A DNA stretch of 41,310 nucleotides from Caballeronia choica (GTDB lineage: Bacteria; Pseudomonadota; Gammaproteobacteria; Burkholderiales; Burkholderiaceae). Made by a program: the position numbers and the translations under genes. The notes below the pieces were generated by a model. That model did no database searches, was not told where the DNA came from, and was given only the letters and a program-made list of their open reading frames with translations. Of the stretch, positions 25,852-33,941 are shown in pieces. Every line of letters begins with the position of its first letter. Positions within the stretch are counted from its first letter, which is position 1. Location: positions 1 to 41,310 of the forward strand of contig NZ_FCON02000066.1 of assembly GCF_001544535.1 (NCBI RefSeq), in the 5' to 3' direction.

Positions 25852-25931
25852 TTGACGCATTCGTAGCAGGCAAGCTGATCGCTGAGTCGGTAGCGCTGCT
25901 GGTGGCGGCGAACTACGGCGCGACGCCCTAA
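25848..25931 (+). pseudogene. Truncated start of a phage SSB-like gene
   Basis: 27-codon frame starting GTG at 25848 (GTGA overlap with the nuclease stop). Its first residues, MIDAFVAGKLI, resemble the opening strand of small phage single-strand-binding-like proteins (pattern M-I-D-x-x-x-A-G-K-L). After that the similarity stops and the frame ends at 25931, so the gene seems cut here. This marks the probable right break of the island. Confidence 0.5.
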
Positions 25932-26094
25932 CATGGTTGGGCTCCGGTTTGACAACAATGCGCCACGTGCGTTTTGGCGTTGCAAAAAACCGACTCCGTA
26001 GCCGCTCACAGGACCGTTTGGCAATAGGAGATCTCACTTTTAACGGCGCCCTCACTAGCTGCAGAGAGCGCGACGCCGCGTCCGCGATAGACGG

Positions 26095-26309
26095 TAGTCG
26101 GCCAGGAACGGACCTTCGAGAATCACGTCAAGATCGTCGACAATTCGCATGCCCACCTTGAGCGTGAAGTATGGGCGTTCGTTAGCCTTGGAGCAGACGT
26201 CGATTGCTTCATTCACCTGGCGCTTATGAAACCGACCCGTCTAGCATGCAGGGATATTCCACGCGAATTCCGCCGCGACACTCTCGTACGTCTGTCCTTC
26301 CGGGTTCAT
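26095..26309 (-). pseudogene. Decayed N-terminal remnant, possibly of an acyl-CoA ligase
   Basis: Leftward remnant starting at ATG 26309, 31 bases after the SDR stop. The first 22 residues (MNPEGQTYESVAAEFAWNIP) resemble the N-terminus of AMP-binding acyl-CoA/acetyl-CoA synthetases. A TAG at 26243-26241 interrupts it. The same frame then continues with coding-like sequence (RFHKRQVNEAIDVCSKANER and onwards to about 26095). The ligase call rests only on the first part; the rest is not recognised. Nothing identifiable lies between 25932 and 26094. Confidence 0.45.
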
Positions 26310-26340
26310 CTTCGCCCCCGCTATTAAAGTAACTCGGTGG

Positions 26341-27246
26341 TTAGTCCTGAAGCCCCTTAGGCGCTTCGTAGCGGGCGAATCCGTTGTATTCGGTGATTCG
26401 CTCAGCGCTGGCGAGCGGCCATGAATGTCGGGCGTTCGGAACGCCGCCGTCCACACGGATCACTGTTCCATTAATGAAAGCCGACGCCTCCGAGAGTAGG
26501 AAAACTGCGGCGCTCGCGAGCTCAGATTCAGTACCGAAACGTTGCAGCGGCACTTTATGCTTCAGCTGTCGGAGCAATGCCAGGTAATCTTCGTTATAGC
26601 TATTCATGCCTGCGGAGGCGATCCACCCCGGCGCCACAGCGTTCACCCGGACGCCGGCGTGCCCCCATTCACAGGCTGCCGTCTCCGTCAGATTCCAAAC
26701 GCCCGCTCTTGCGGCGCCCGAATGCGCCATGCCGGGCATTCCCCCCCAAATATCCGCGAGCATATTCACGATCGCACCACCGTGACTGGCCATCCACTGG
26801 TTAAAGCACTCGCGCGACATGAGGAATGTCCCGTGCAAGTTGTTACGGACCACAGCGTCCCAGCCATTCAGTGAAATATTTTCCAGCTTTGCCGGGAATT
26901 GTCCGCCTGCGCAGTTGAATAGGCCATCGATGCGACCGAAGTCTGCGAGAGCCGCAGCTACCGTCTGTTTTACGCTGGCTTCATCGCGAATATCACAGGC
27001 ATATAAACCGATTCGATCCGCACTTTCCGGATAGTCCGCGTTGAGCTCGTCGCGAACCGAAGCCAATTTGTCCGGATTCCGCCCGACCATGATCAGCGTC
27101 GCGCCCAGCGAGGTAAGTTCATGCGCCGTGCAGCGACCAAGGCCACTTCCAGCACCGGTCACCATCACAACTTTTTGATCGAACAGGCCAGGCCGAAACA
27201 CCGAACGGTAGTGATCCCTGGCTGATTCATTTACGCGGTCCTTCAC
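26341..27246 (-). CDS. SDR-family oxidoreductase, peroxisomal-type trans-2-enoyl-CoA reductase-like
   Basis: 301-residue NAD(P)-dependent short-chain dehydrogenase/reductase. The cofactor motif TGAGSGLG lies near residue 31 and the structural motif NCAGG near residue 110. The catalytic region reads MAHSGAARAGVWNLTETAA, without the usual YxxxK. This arrangement is the one seen in trans-2-enoyl-CoA and 2,4-dienoyl-CoA reductase-like SDRs, so an acyl-CoA substrate is likely. The start is GTG at 27246 with a GGAGAG site 7 bases upstream. It is divergent from a TetR gene and followed by a ligase remnant, which fits a small acyl-CoA catabolic operon. Confidence 0.82.
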   Translation of the reverse strand: MKDRVNESARDHYRSVFRPGLFDQKVVMVTGAGSGLGRCTAHELTSLGATLIMVGRNPDKLASVRDELNADYPESADRIGLYACDIRDEASVKQTVAAALADFGRIDGLFNCAGGQFPAKLENISLNGWDAVVRNNLHGTFLMSRECFNQWMASHGGAIVNMLADIWGGMPGMAHSGAARAGVWNLTETAACEWGHAGVRVNAVAPGWIASAGMNSYNEDYLALLRQLKHKVPLQRFGTESELASAAVFLLSEASAFINGTVIRVDGGVPNARHSWPLASAERITEYNGFARYEAPKGLQD

Positions 27247-27327
27247 ATCGTCTCTCCGAATTGGCGACGCATTGATCGCGCCGGGGTGCGACGGGGCTTC
27301 CCTGTCACATTCCTCTTGCTGTTATAA

Positions 27328-27344
27328 ATTGAGTGTTACTCAAT
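27328..27344. promoter_or_regulatory. Palindromic operator candidate between SDR and TetR genes
   Basis: ATTGAGTGTTACTCAAT is a perfect 7-base inverted repeat around GTT in the divergent spacer. Its left half overlaps a possible -35 (TTGAGT, 27329-27334) followed after 18 bases by TAAAAT (27353-27358) reading toward the TetR gene. A second, weaker repeat, GTTGA-N7-TCAAC, lies just right of it near 27368-27384. Autoregulation by the TetR protein is the natural reading. Confidence 0.7.
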
Positions 27345-27511
27345 AAACTGTGTAAAATATAGCACAAAGTTGAGGCGTATTCAACTTAGGGGCTGCGGCG
27401 GGCTCGCGACGCAGCGAGTAACGCCGACGCCTGACGTCAATAGGAGGTCCATGCAGCGCCCGCTAGCAGCTTGCTACACTGATGCCGAGTTACTGATCAA
27501 TTCCTCCCGAC

Positions 27512-28237
27512 ATGAATATCGCAAAGCGCGCCAGCGTTCGACGGACACCTTCTTCTGTGAAGTCCGAAGAACGCATTAAAAACATCCTGAAGGTTGCGCG
27601 TGAAGTGTTCTCCGAAGTTGGCTACGCGGCGGCAACAACCATTGAGATGGCCCGCCGACTTGGCGTGTCCGAGGCCACGGTATTCACGTATTTCAACGGC
27701 AAACGCGACCTTTGCGTCCGTGTGATCTGCGACTGGTATGACGAGATCATTGGTGAAATAGAGGCGAGTTTGCCGTCAATTTCAGGGACTCGCGAGAAAT
27801 TGAATTTCCTGATTCACGCGCATCTTTATCACCTGATGATCGACGGCCCAGGCCTTTGTGCGCTGATTCTTTCCGAAGGACGTGCGAAAGACGATGCCTT
27901 CGGGGACGAGATAGTGCGTCTCCAAAGGCGTTACACCGCTCCGATGATGACCGTGCTGGCGGACGGCGTCGCGGCTGGCGATATCCGTGGCGACCTGCCT
28001 CTCAGCCTGTTGAGATCCTCTATCTACGGTCCAATGGAGCATGTCCTCTGGGACGCAATAAGCAAGAAAGGCGTAGACATTGACGCGGTCTCGCGGCATT
28101 TGTCGGAGTTTTTATGGCAAGGGCTTCAACCGCCCAACCCACGGCTGGCCGCACTCGGACGCCTGCACCGCGACGTTTCGGCGGCACTTCAGAGATTTGA
28201 GACCCCATCTTCTACGAAGGCGAAGTCGTTCCAGTGA
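27512..28237 (+). CDS. TetR-family transcriptional regulator, divergent from SDR
   Basis: 241-residue TetR-type regulator. The helix-turn-helix is clear: RIKNILKVAREVFSEVGYAA, then ATTIEMARRLGVSEATVFTY and FNGKRDLCVRVI. The ligand domain has the length of fatty-acid or acyl-CoA type TetR proteins. It is divergently transcribed from the SDR gene with a palindrome between them, so it probably represses both genes and responds to an acyl-CoA or its precursor. ATG at 27512 was used; the ribosome site is weak. Confidence 0.9.
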   Translation: MNIAKRASVRRTPSSVKSEERIKNILKVAREVFSEVGYAAATTIEMARRLGVSEATVFTYFNGKRDLCVRVICDWYDEIIGEIEASLPSISGTREKLNFLIHAHLYHLMIDGPGLCALILSEGRAKDDAFGDEIVRLQRRYTAPMMTVLADGVAAGDIRGDLPLSLLRSSIYGPMEHVLWDAISKKGVDIDAVSRHLSEFLWQGLQPPNPRLAALGRLHRDVSAALQRFETPSSTKAKSFQ

Positions 28238-28787
28238 GGGCAATATCCTCGCGACCCTATTCGCAGCTACATGGACGAGAACTTTCAACGGCGAGCGGCC
28301 GTTATCGGCAAAGCTGAGTGTCTCTTCCGGGTCGACTTCTGCCCTACGCGGACCGATCAATGGCGGAGCACTCGGCTGGTTCAACGTCGGACCGGATTCG
28401 GCCAGTTCCTGCCATTCGCTGGCGTTCGTGGACGGTCGCTCGAATGGCCGCTCTGCCCGTCTAACGGACCCTCGTTCGCCGACCATGTCCTTCGAATCGT
28501 CGGTCGAAGCTGCGCTGACAGGGCTATCAGGGCGGGGGGCGAACGTCCGTCATCAAGGCAGCCGGACGGCTCCTTCTCGCCCGCGCGGTCATTAATCGCA
28601 AGTACGGGCTTTTCGCATAGGACTCGATCGGAGGGTTGAGAGCAAGAATTGCGCACATCGCCGTTGTTCGCGACTGCGTCTATATACTCGCCGCCCCACG
28701 CGCGCGACGGAACCGATCGCAAGAACGGCGGCAGTGAATGCCTGCGGCGTGCCAGCCGGCGCAACCCGGCCGACTGCCGAGAAACCG
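28238..28787. other. Gap without a supported gene
   Basis: About 550 bases with several overlapping open frames on both strands, but none with a ribosome site, a domain or a plausible codon pattern. The translated frames look like those of a repeated intergenic sequence that I recall being annotated as short hypothetical proteins in Burkholderiaceae genomes; I could not verify this. A CTATATACT stretch near 28680 may be a stray -10. Confidence 0.35.
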
Positions 28788-29156
28788 TTACTGGCCCATC
28801 ATTTTAAGAGATAGTGCATTTTTCACCGACGTAACTCCCGGCACACTCTTCGCTACCTCGCTGGCTTTATTGATTTGGGTTGACTCGGGGACGTGTCCGG
28901 CAAGCACAACCGCACCACCTTTAGCGGTTACGTTGATTCCGGACGTGTTGACACCTCCATTCGAGAGTGCATGAAGCACCTTCTTGCTCAGGGCGCGATT
29001 CGCCTGTTTGGTCGCCTTCGCACTTGGCTCATTTGCTGGCGCCATGCTGGACTGAGCAGGCGTGGCAGCAGGTTCGCTGGTCTGCGACCATGCAGCAACG
29101 GATGCCGCAGCCATCAATGCGCCGCCAACCAGCCTGAGTGTTCTGATAACTTTCAT
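28788..29156 (-). CDS. BON-domain exported protein (copy 2)
   Basis: 122-residue periplasmic protein, paralogue of the BON protein at 18130-18501 but on the opposite strand. It has a signal peptide (MKVIRTLRLVGGALMAAASV) and a Pro/Ala/Ser linker. One BON domain follows: ANRALSKKVLHALSNGGVNT, then SGINVTAKGGAVVLAGHV and PGVTSVKNALSL. Expected role: envelope or osmotic stress, as for OsmY-like proteins. The linker is diverged while the BON core is well kept. No shared flanking DNA with copy 1 was noticed. Confidence 0.87.
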   Translation of the reverse strand: MKVIRTLRLVGGALMAAASVAAWSQTSEPAATPAQSSMAPANEPSAKATKQANRALSKKVLHALSNGGVNTSGINVTAKGGAVVLAGHVPESTQINKASEVAKSVPGVTSVKNALSLKMMGQ

Positions 29157-29350
29157 TGCTCGCTCCAGTTGTCAAGAGTCATGGCAGATCCCGACAGGGA
29201 TCTGGTCCGCTAAGACGGTAAGACCGTTCGCGCTTGTGGGTGGTCGTTTGCTACCTCCCTTGTTCATAACGAAACGACATCGAATACGGTTGACAGCTTC
29301 GTAAGCACCAGCAGGAGTATGTACGGTCCTCAATCAACTGCCCGATTTTT

Positions 29351-29366
29351 CTGGACTGCAGTCCAG
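29351..29366. repeat. Perfect 16-base palindrome CTGGACTGCAGTCCAG
   Basis: An uninterrupted dyad in the spacer between the BON gene and the IS element, about 70 bases from the IS end. There is no T-run on either side, so a terminator is unlikely; a protein-binding site is possible. Confidence 0.6.
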
Positions 29367-29434
29367 GAGATTTGCACAGTGTTTTCTTTAAACAAAACAA
29401 TCAGAAAGTCGCGACACTTCGCAGTGGCGACGCA

Positions 29435-30869
29435 GAGCTATCGTTGAATCTGGTGTATGCGGCGTAGGGAAGCAGGAGAAGGCGGTGGCGATTGAAGGAG
29501 AATGTTGCTTACCAAGGTAACACTTCCCCAATCGGACTCCACCGCCATGGCGAAACGTACGCAAGAGACGAACAGCAGTCAAGCAGCAGAAGTCGAAATC
29601 AAGGGTGCGCCCGGTCTGGACGATCTGATCCAGCAAGGCGCGCGGCGTATCATCCAGCAGGCCATAGAGGCGGAACTGGCAGCAATGTTCGAGCAATATT
29701 CGAATGTGAAGACGATCGATGGCCGTCGGGCCGTTGTGCGCAACGGCTACCTGCCGGAGCGCGAGATCGTCACGGCTGTTGGCCCTGTGCCAGTCCAGGT
29801 GCCGAAGGTGCGCGACCGTTCGGGCTCGGGCATCAAGTTCAATTCGGCGATCGTGCCGCCCTATGTGCGCAAGTCGCCGCGCGTGTCGTCGTCGCTGCCG
29901 TGGCTGTACCTGCGCGGCGTGTCCACAAGTGACATGGGCGAGGCCCTGTCGGAGCTGCTCGGTGAGCACGCCAAAGGGTTGTCTGCGGGCGTTGTGAGCC
30001 GCCTGAAGGCCGTCTGGGCCGACGAGTATGAGCAGTGGAAAAAACGCGACCTGTCGAGCTCGCGCTGGGTCTACTGGTGGGCAGACGGCATCCATACACA
30101 GGCGCGTACCGAGGATTCCGACGGCCAGTGCCTGCTCGTGATCATCGGTGTAAAGCCGGACGGCGAGAAGGAGCGCGTCGCGCTCAGTGACGGCTATCGC
30201 GAATCGAAAGAGTCGTGGATCGAGCTGCTGCTCGATCTGAAGGCGCGCGGCCTGCAGGCGCCGCCGTTGCTGGCCGTTGGCGATGGCGCGATGGGGCTGT
30301 GGGCGGCGCTCGAGGAGGTGTTCCCGCAGGTTCGCCATCAACGCTGCTGGTTTCATAAAATCGGAAACATACTCAACGCCTTGCCCAAGTCGCAGCACGG
30401 GCGTGCCAAGGCGGCGCTCGGAGAAATCTGGAATGCCGCGACACGCGCTGACGCGATCGTCGCGTTCAACCAGTTCGTCGACACCTACGCGGCTAAGTAT
30501 CCAAAGGCCGTCGAGAAGCTCACCAAAGATCGCGACGAGCTACTCGCGTTCTATGACTTTCCTGCCGAACACTGGCAGCATGTGCGGACCACGAATCCGA
30601 TCGAATCGACCTTCGCGACGGTGCGTCATCGCACCGGGCGCACACGCAACTGCCTGTCGCGCGCAACGTTCCTCGGTATGGCATTCAAACTGATCGAAGC
30701 AGCTGAGCAATCCTGGAAGAAAATCCGTGGCGCCGACAAGATCGGGCCACTCCTGCAAGGCATCCCCTTCAAAGACGGAACCCCGGTGATTGAAAGCACA
30801 CCGGCTCCTCAAGCGCTGGCCGCCTGATTATGCCGACCGCCCCGCGTACACCACTCTTGACGATTTCTC
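29435..30869 (+). mobile_element. IS256-family insertion sequence, 1435 bp, with terminal repeats and 9-bp target duplication
   Basis: Imperfect terminal inverted repeats of about 28 bases face each other: the left end begins GAGCTATCGTTG with a GGTGTATGCGG inner block, and the right end (complement) begins GAGAAATCGTCA with GGTGTACGCGG. Directly outside, GGCGACGCA occurs at 29426-29434 and again at 30870-30878, the 9-base target duplication expected for the family. The only gene is an intact Mutator-type transposase. Matching flanking repeats point to a fairly recent insertion. Confidence 0.85.
29547..30827 (+). CDS. IS256-family (Mutator-type) transposase
   Basis: DDE transposase of 426 residues (447-base frame extension upstream to 29502 is also open; the ATG there has GGAG only one base away, so 29547 was preferred). 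The N-terminal part contains GAPGLDDLIQQGARRIIQQA. Catalytic acids appear intact: Asp180 in WWADGIH, Asp246 in VGDGAMGLW and Glu353 in TNPIESTFATVRHRT. The RCWFHKIGN signature between the second Asp and the Glu is typical. It is flanked on both sides by the element's inverted repeats. Confidence 0.94.
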   Translation: MAKRTQETNSSQAAEVEIKGAPGLDDLIQQGARRIIQQAIEAELAAMFEQYSNVKTIDGRRAVVRNGYLPEREIVTAVGPVPVQVPKVRDRSGSGIKFNSAIVPPYVRKSPRVSSSLPWLYLRGVSTSDMGEALSELLGEHAKGLSAGVVSRLKAVWADEYEQWKKRDLSSSRWVYWWADGIHTQARTEDSDGQCLLVIIGVKPDGEKERVALSDGYRESKESWIELLLDLKARGLQAPPLLAVGDGAMGLWAALEEVFPQVRHQRCWFHKIGNILNALPKSQHGRAKAALGEIWNAATRADAIVAFNQFVDTYAAKYPKAVEKLTKDRDELLAFYDFPAEHWQHVRTTNPIESTFATVRHRTGRTRNCLSRATFLGMAFKLIEAAEQSWKKIRGADKIGPLLQGIPFKDGTPVIESTPAPQALAA

Positions 30870-30928
30870 GGCGACGCAGCCGTCGTCGTGAAACTGGCAA
30901 CGTTCGTAAGGACTTCCGCAGTCTCGTG

Positions 30929-31115
30929 TCATCTCTCTCCGCGCAAGTGACGCACGCCAATCAACAAGACGACCGCGTACGCGACACTGGCGAGTGGCAA
31001 CAGTTGCAAGGTGGGCGTGAGCCCCAGTCGATCCGCCAATATTCCCGTCACAACGGAACCTAGCGCCAACCCAAGCGGGTTGAAGGCCAAGGCGAGCGTT
31101 CCGACTGTCGCAAAA
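30929..31115 (-). pseudogene. C-terminal remnant of an MFS transporter
   Basis: Leftward fragment of about 62 codons ending at TGA 30931-30929. It reads WVIFATVGTLALAFNPLGLA, then LGSVVTGILADRLGLTPTLQ, then LLPLASVAYAVVLLIGVRHL. This is the last two helices of a major facilitator transporter, with the ADRLG loop motif. No start or upstream helices are found in frame; 31116-31401 holds nothing recognisable. The IS lies just beyond its 3' end. Confidence 0.6.
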
Positions 31116-31401
31116 ATGACCCATGCATAAACGCGAATGCGCTGCGACCGCTCGCCGTCATAGCACGCCGTTTTGCATATTCACTGCCACAATTCTGTCT
31201 CCTGTTATTGCTGCTGCTGCTGGTGCCTCCTGTGCGCAGCGCTCTCTTTTCATCTCGGGCGTCCACGGGGGCGTGTGCCAAGTTTTCCCTCGGCCACTCA
31301 TTCATCCTGGAGGCTCTCAGGGAAGTGAAACTTGCCCTTTGCTCAAGCTGTCATGTCGCTGGACGCCCCGATCTGGGCAGCGCAGCCGGACAACCTGGAC
31401 G

Positions 31402-32442
31402 CTAGCTCTTGAACTGCCCGAGAAATTCCAGGAGCAATTCGTTAACCTGATCAACGCTTTCTTCCGCCGCAGCGTGGCCCACGCCGGGGAGCAACACCTT
31501 CTTCTGCAGTCCGGGTAGATAGCTATCGAGTCCGTCGTAGACACGGCGGATTTCGACCGGCTCGAGGGAAGGGTCGGCGGCGCCACCGATGAACATGCTC
31601 GGCTGGCGGACCACCGCACCATCCAGAAACGAAGTGATTTCCCAGTTCCGGTCGCGACAGCGGTAGTAGTTAATGGCGCCGGTAAATCCCGTGCGCGTGT
31701 ATTCGTCGACGTAGTAGTCGATCGCCCGTGCGCTCAACCATGACGGGAACTCCTTCGGCTCAGTGAAGGCGTTGAGAATGGGCTCGCCGGCTTCGACGAA
31801 CAGGCGCCAGCGTTCGGCGCCGACGGCGCTACCGGAGACCGAGTAGAAGACGCTGCGCAATGTCTTGCGCGGATCACTGGCGAACTCGCGATCCGGCTTG
31901 TCGATCTGCTGGAAGTACAGGTGGTGGTACACCCGGCCCTTCGCCATTTCCCGCAAGCCGATGGTCGGCTGGACCTTTCCGCGCGGTGGCACCGGAGTAT
32001 TGAGCATCACGAGGCCGCGGAACAGATCCGGCCTTAGCATGGCCGCCGCTTGAGCCACCCATGCACCCAGGTCGTGTCCGACGATCACCGCAGACGTCTC
32101 ACCCAGAGCCTTCATCAAGCCAACCATGTCTCCGACTGACTGGCCAATGTCGTAGGCTTCGATGGAATCTGGCCGATCGCTTTGCCCAAATCCTCGTTGA
32201 TCGGGGACGACGACTCGAAAGCCGGCTGCGGCCAAGGCTCCGATCTGGCGCCTCCACATGTACCACAGGTATGGAAAACCATGCAGCAGAATAACGAGCG
32301 GGCCCTGCCCCTCGTCGATGTAATGCATGCGAATGCCGTTGACTTCGGCAAAGCAGTGGTTGAATGCGGTGGGGTCGTCGGCATCCACTTGCCCCAATGC
32401 GGCGGGAGGTTGACCGACGTGCATTGCAGCGTTGGTGTCCAT
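31402..32442 (-). CDS. Alpha/beta hydrolase, epoxide-hydrolase type
   Basis: 346-residue soluble alpha/beta hydrolase. The oxyanion motif HGFP is at 54-57, with DQRGFGQSD at 81-89. The nucleophile elbow is GHDLGAW with Asp124, the aspartate nucleophile of epoxide hydrolases and haloalkane dehalogenases (a serine would indicate an esterase). The catalytic His is in GVGHAAAEE near the C-terminus. Lid tyrosines that activate the epoxide oxygen are plausible (YHHLYFQQ, AINYYRCRD). ATG at 32442 with a GGAGA site was chosen over the longer open frame. It is divergent from the broken AraC gene. The substrate is unknown; an aromatic or alkyl epoxide is a reasonable guess. Confidence 0.85.
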   Translation of the reverse strand: MDTNAAMHVGQPPAALGQVDADDPTAFNHCFAEVNGIRMHYIDEGQGPLVILLHGFPYLWYMWRRQIGALAAAGFRVVVPDQRGFGQSDRPDSIEAYDIGQSVGDMVGLMKALGETSAVIVGHDLGAWVAQAAAMLRPDLFRGLVMLNTPVPPRGKVQPTIGLREMAKGRVYHHLYFQQIDKPDREFASDPRKTLRSVFYSVSGSAVGAERWRLFVEAGEPILNAFTEPKEFPSWLSARAIDYYVDEYTRTGFTGAINYYRCRDRNWEITSFLDGAVVRQPSMFIGGAADPSLEPVEIRRVYDGLDSYLPGLQKKVLLPGVGHAAAEESVDQVNELLLEFLGQFKS

Positions 32443-32526
32443 TGTCTGTCTCCATCTGTTGAAGTTCTCGGCCTCTAAGGTAGCCCTGATAGGCAACTTG
32501 CACTAAGCTTGTCAGGACATACTCTT

Positions 32527-33582
32527 ATGAAATTGGGACAGTCCGTGCATACCCTGACGCGAAGTGCCAGCCTTACCGACTATGAGCACGTGGCCCGTTC
32601 GGTGGGACTCGACCCGTTTCGTATGCTGCGGATGGCCAGACTGCCGGCCCGGGTCCTCGACGATCCAAATCTGATGATCAGTGCCGATTCGGTGGGGTAT
32701 CTGCTGGCGGAGTCGGCCCGCCTGTCCGGCCAGGAGGCTTTCGGACTGTTGCTTGCGGAGACGAGAAGCCTGGCCAACCTGGGCATGCTGGCGCTGGTTC
32801 TCCGGGAAGAACCAACGTTGCGCGCAGCAATGAAATCTTGCGTCCGCTATATGCGACTGCACAACGCCGGGGTGCAATTACGGCTCGACGATGCAGGCGA
32901 CGCCGTGCTGCTGCATGTGGGCGCGAATATCCAGGGGGGTCTGGCGTCTGGCGTCAAACTATCGAAATGTCGACCGGGATCGGATTGCGGATGTTTAGCA
33001 TGCTGAGTCGCAATACCTTCCGGCCGTTAAGGATCAGTTTCACCCATGAACGGCCCGCCAGCCTTGAAGTGCATCACCGCGTGCTGGGCACGGCTATCGA
33101 GTTTTCACAGGAATGCAATGCCATTGTCTGCCGCGGCCCGCGATCTAAATATGCCAATCCCTGCCGCAGATCCGACGCTGAATCGCGAGGTGAAGCGATC
33201 GCTGGACATGCAGCTGGCCCACGTCGACGACGAGCCGGCGCAGCGGGCGCGCCAGATCGCCAGGATGCTGCTACCAAGCGGACTTTGTTCCGTCGACCAG
33301 GTCGCCCAGCATCTTGGCATGCATCGACGCACTCTTAACCGGCACCTCGCGGCGAACGGTGAGAGTGTCACCACGATCATCAATGCGGCACGTGCTGAAC
33401 TCGCCGAGGAGTATCTGGCCAGCAGCAAACGCAGGTTGTATGAGGTCGCCGAACTCCTCGGCTTTTCCTCTGCCGGTGACTTTTCGCGCTGGTTCCGAGG
33501 CCAGTTTGGCGAGACACCGTCGGAGTGGGCCGCCCATTACCGAGAGAGCAAGGCGACCGCCGGACCCGTCTCGCGTAACTAG
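32527..33582 (+). pseudogene. AraC-family regulator with two compensating frameshifts
   Basis: Regulator with an AraC-type arabinose-binding-like N-terminal domain (LTRSASLTDYEHVARSVGLD) and a C-terminal pair of helix-turn-helices (SVDQVAQHLGMHRRTLNRHL, then LYEVAELLGFSSAGDFSRWF and RGQFGETPSEW). The N-terminal frame runs from ATG 32527 and stops at 33006. Homologous sequence shifts frame at the six-G run 32934-32939, runs to about 33130 (RQTIEMSTGIGLRMFSML, then RISFTHERPASLEVHHRV), then returns to the first frame. The gene is otherwise full length. It is either a young pseudogene or a pair of sequence errors. It is divergent from the epoxide-hydrolase gene. Confidence 0.82.
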
Positions 33583-33941
33583 GAGAGGCAGGTCCCGGGG
33601 GTCGGTCGGCTCACGCGCCCCTCCGTCATCCGGTCGGCCGCACCGCCTGAACCAGCCGCACCCACACGTTCCAGACGCTACAAATCTCCAATCCCGCGAT
33701 TGCCGGCGTTGCCGCTTGGACTGCGCGGGAGCTGTTGCCACCGGCCTTCCCGTCGACCTCGCGGCCTCAAGGCCCAACATGCTAATAAATTGTCCCGTAA
33801 AGCGAATGGTGTCGCGGCCGCAACACGTACTATCAATTCCGTTGTCCGACGGGACAGTGCGCTGCTCCGCTGACAGGGCCAGCTACATCCGCCGGATGCA
33901 TATATTGTTCGCCGCCGCACAGGCACAGATTGGAGACATCA
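33583..33941. promoter_or_regulatory. Upstream region of the dioxygenase gene with inverted repeats
   Basis: About 360 bases without a gene. Near its right end are three dyads: TGTCC-GACG-GGACA (33843-33856); TGTCCCGT at 33791-33798, which matches the complement of the right arm region ACGGGACA (33849-33856); and CATCCG-C-CGGATG (33886-33898). They lie 45-150 bases before the TauD-type ATG. These are candidate operators, perhaps for the AraC-type protein or another regulator; no site could be assigned. Confidence 0.5.

Larger units (their letters stand above)
19643..25931 (+). mobile_element. Phage-like/satellite integrative island, early module
   Basis: Extent from the tRNA-His fragment to the last gene of the rightward train. 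It contains an integrase, two genes with duplicated leaders, three putative DNA-binding proteins, a PD-(D/E)XK nuclease and a truncated SSB-like start. Most genes overlap by ATGA or GTGA, as in a phage early operon. No structural, packaging or lysis genes are seen, and the right end is abrupt. The true element may have continued further before deletion. Confidence 0.7.

Noticed and set aside
29388-30398. 336-codon leftward frame opposite the transposase
   Set aside because: Antisense of the transposase and runs through the IS left end, so it cannot be a native gene.
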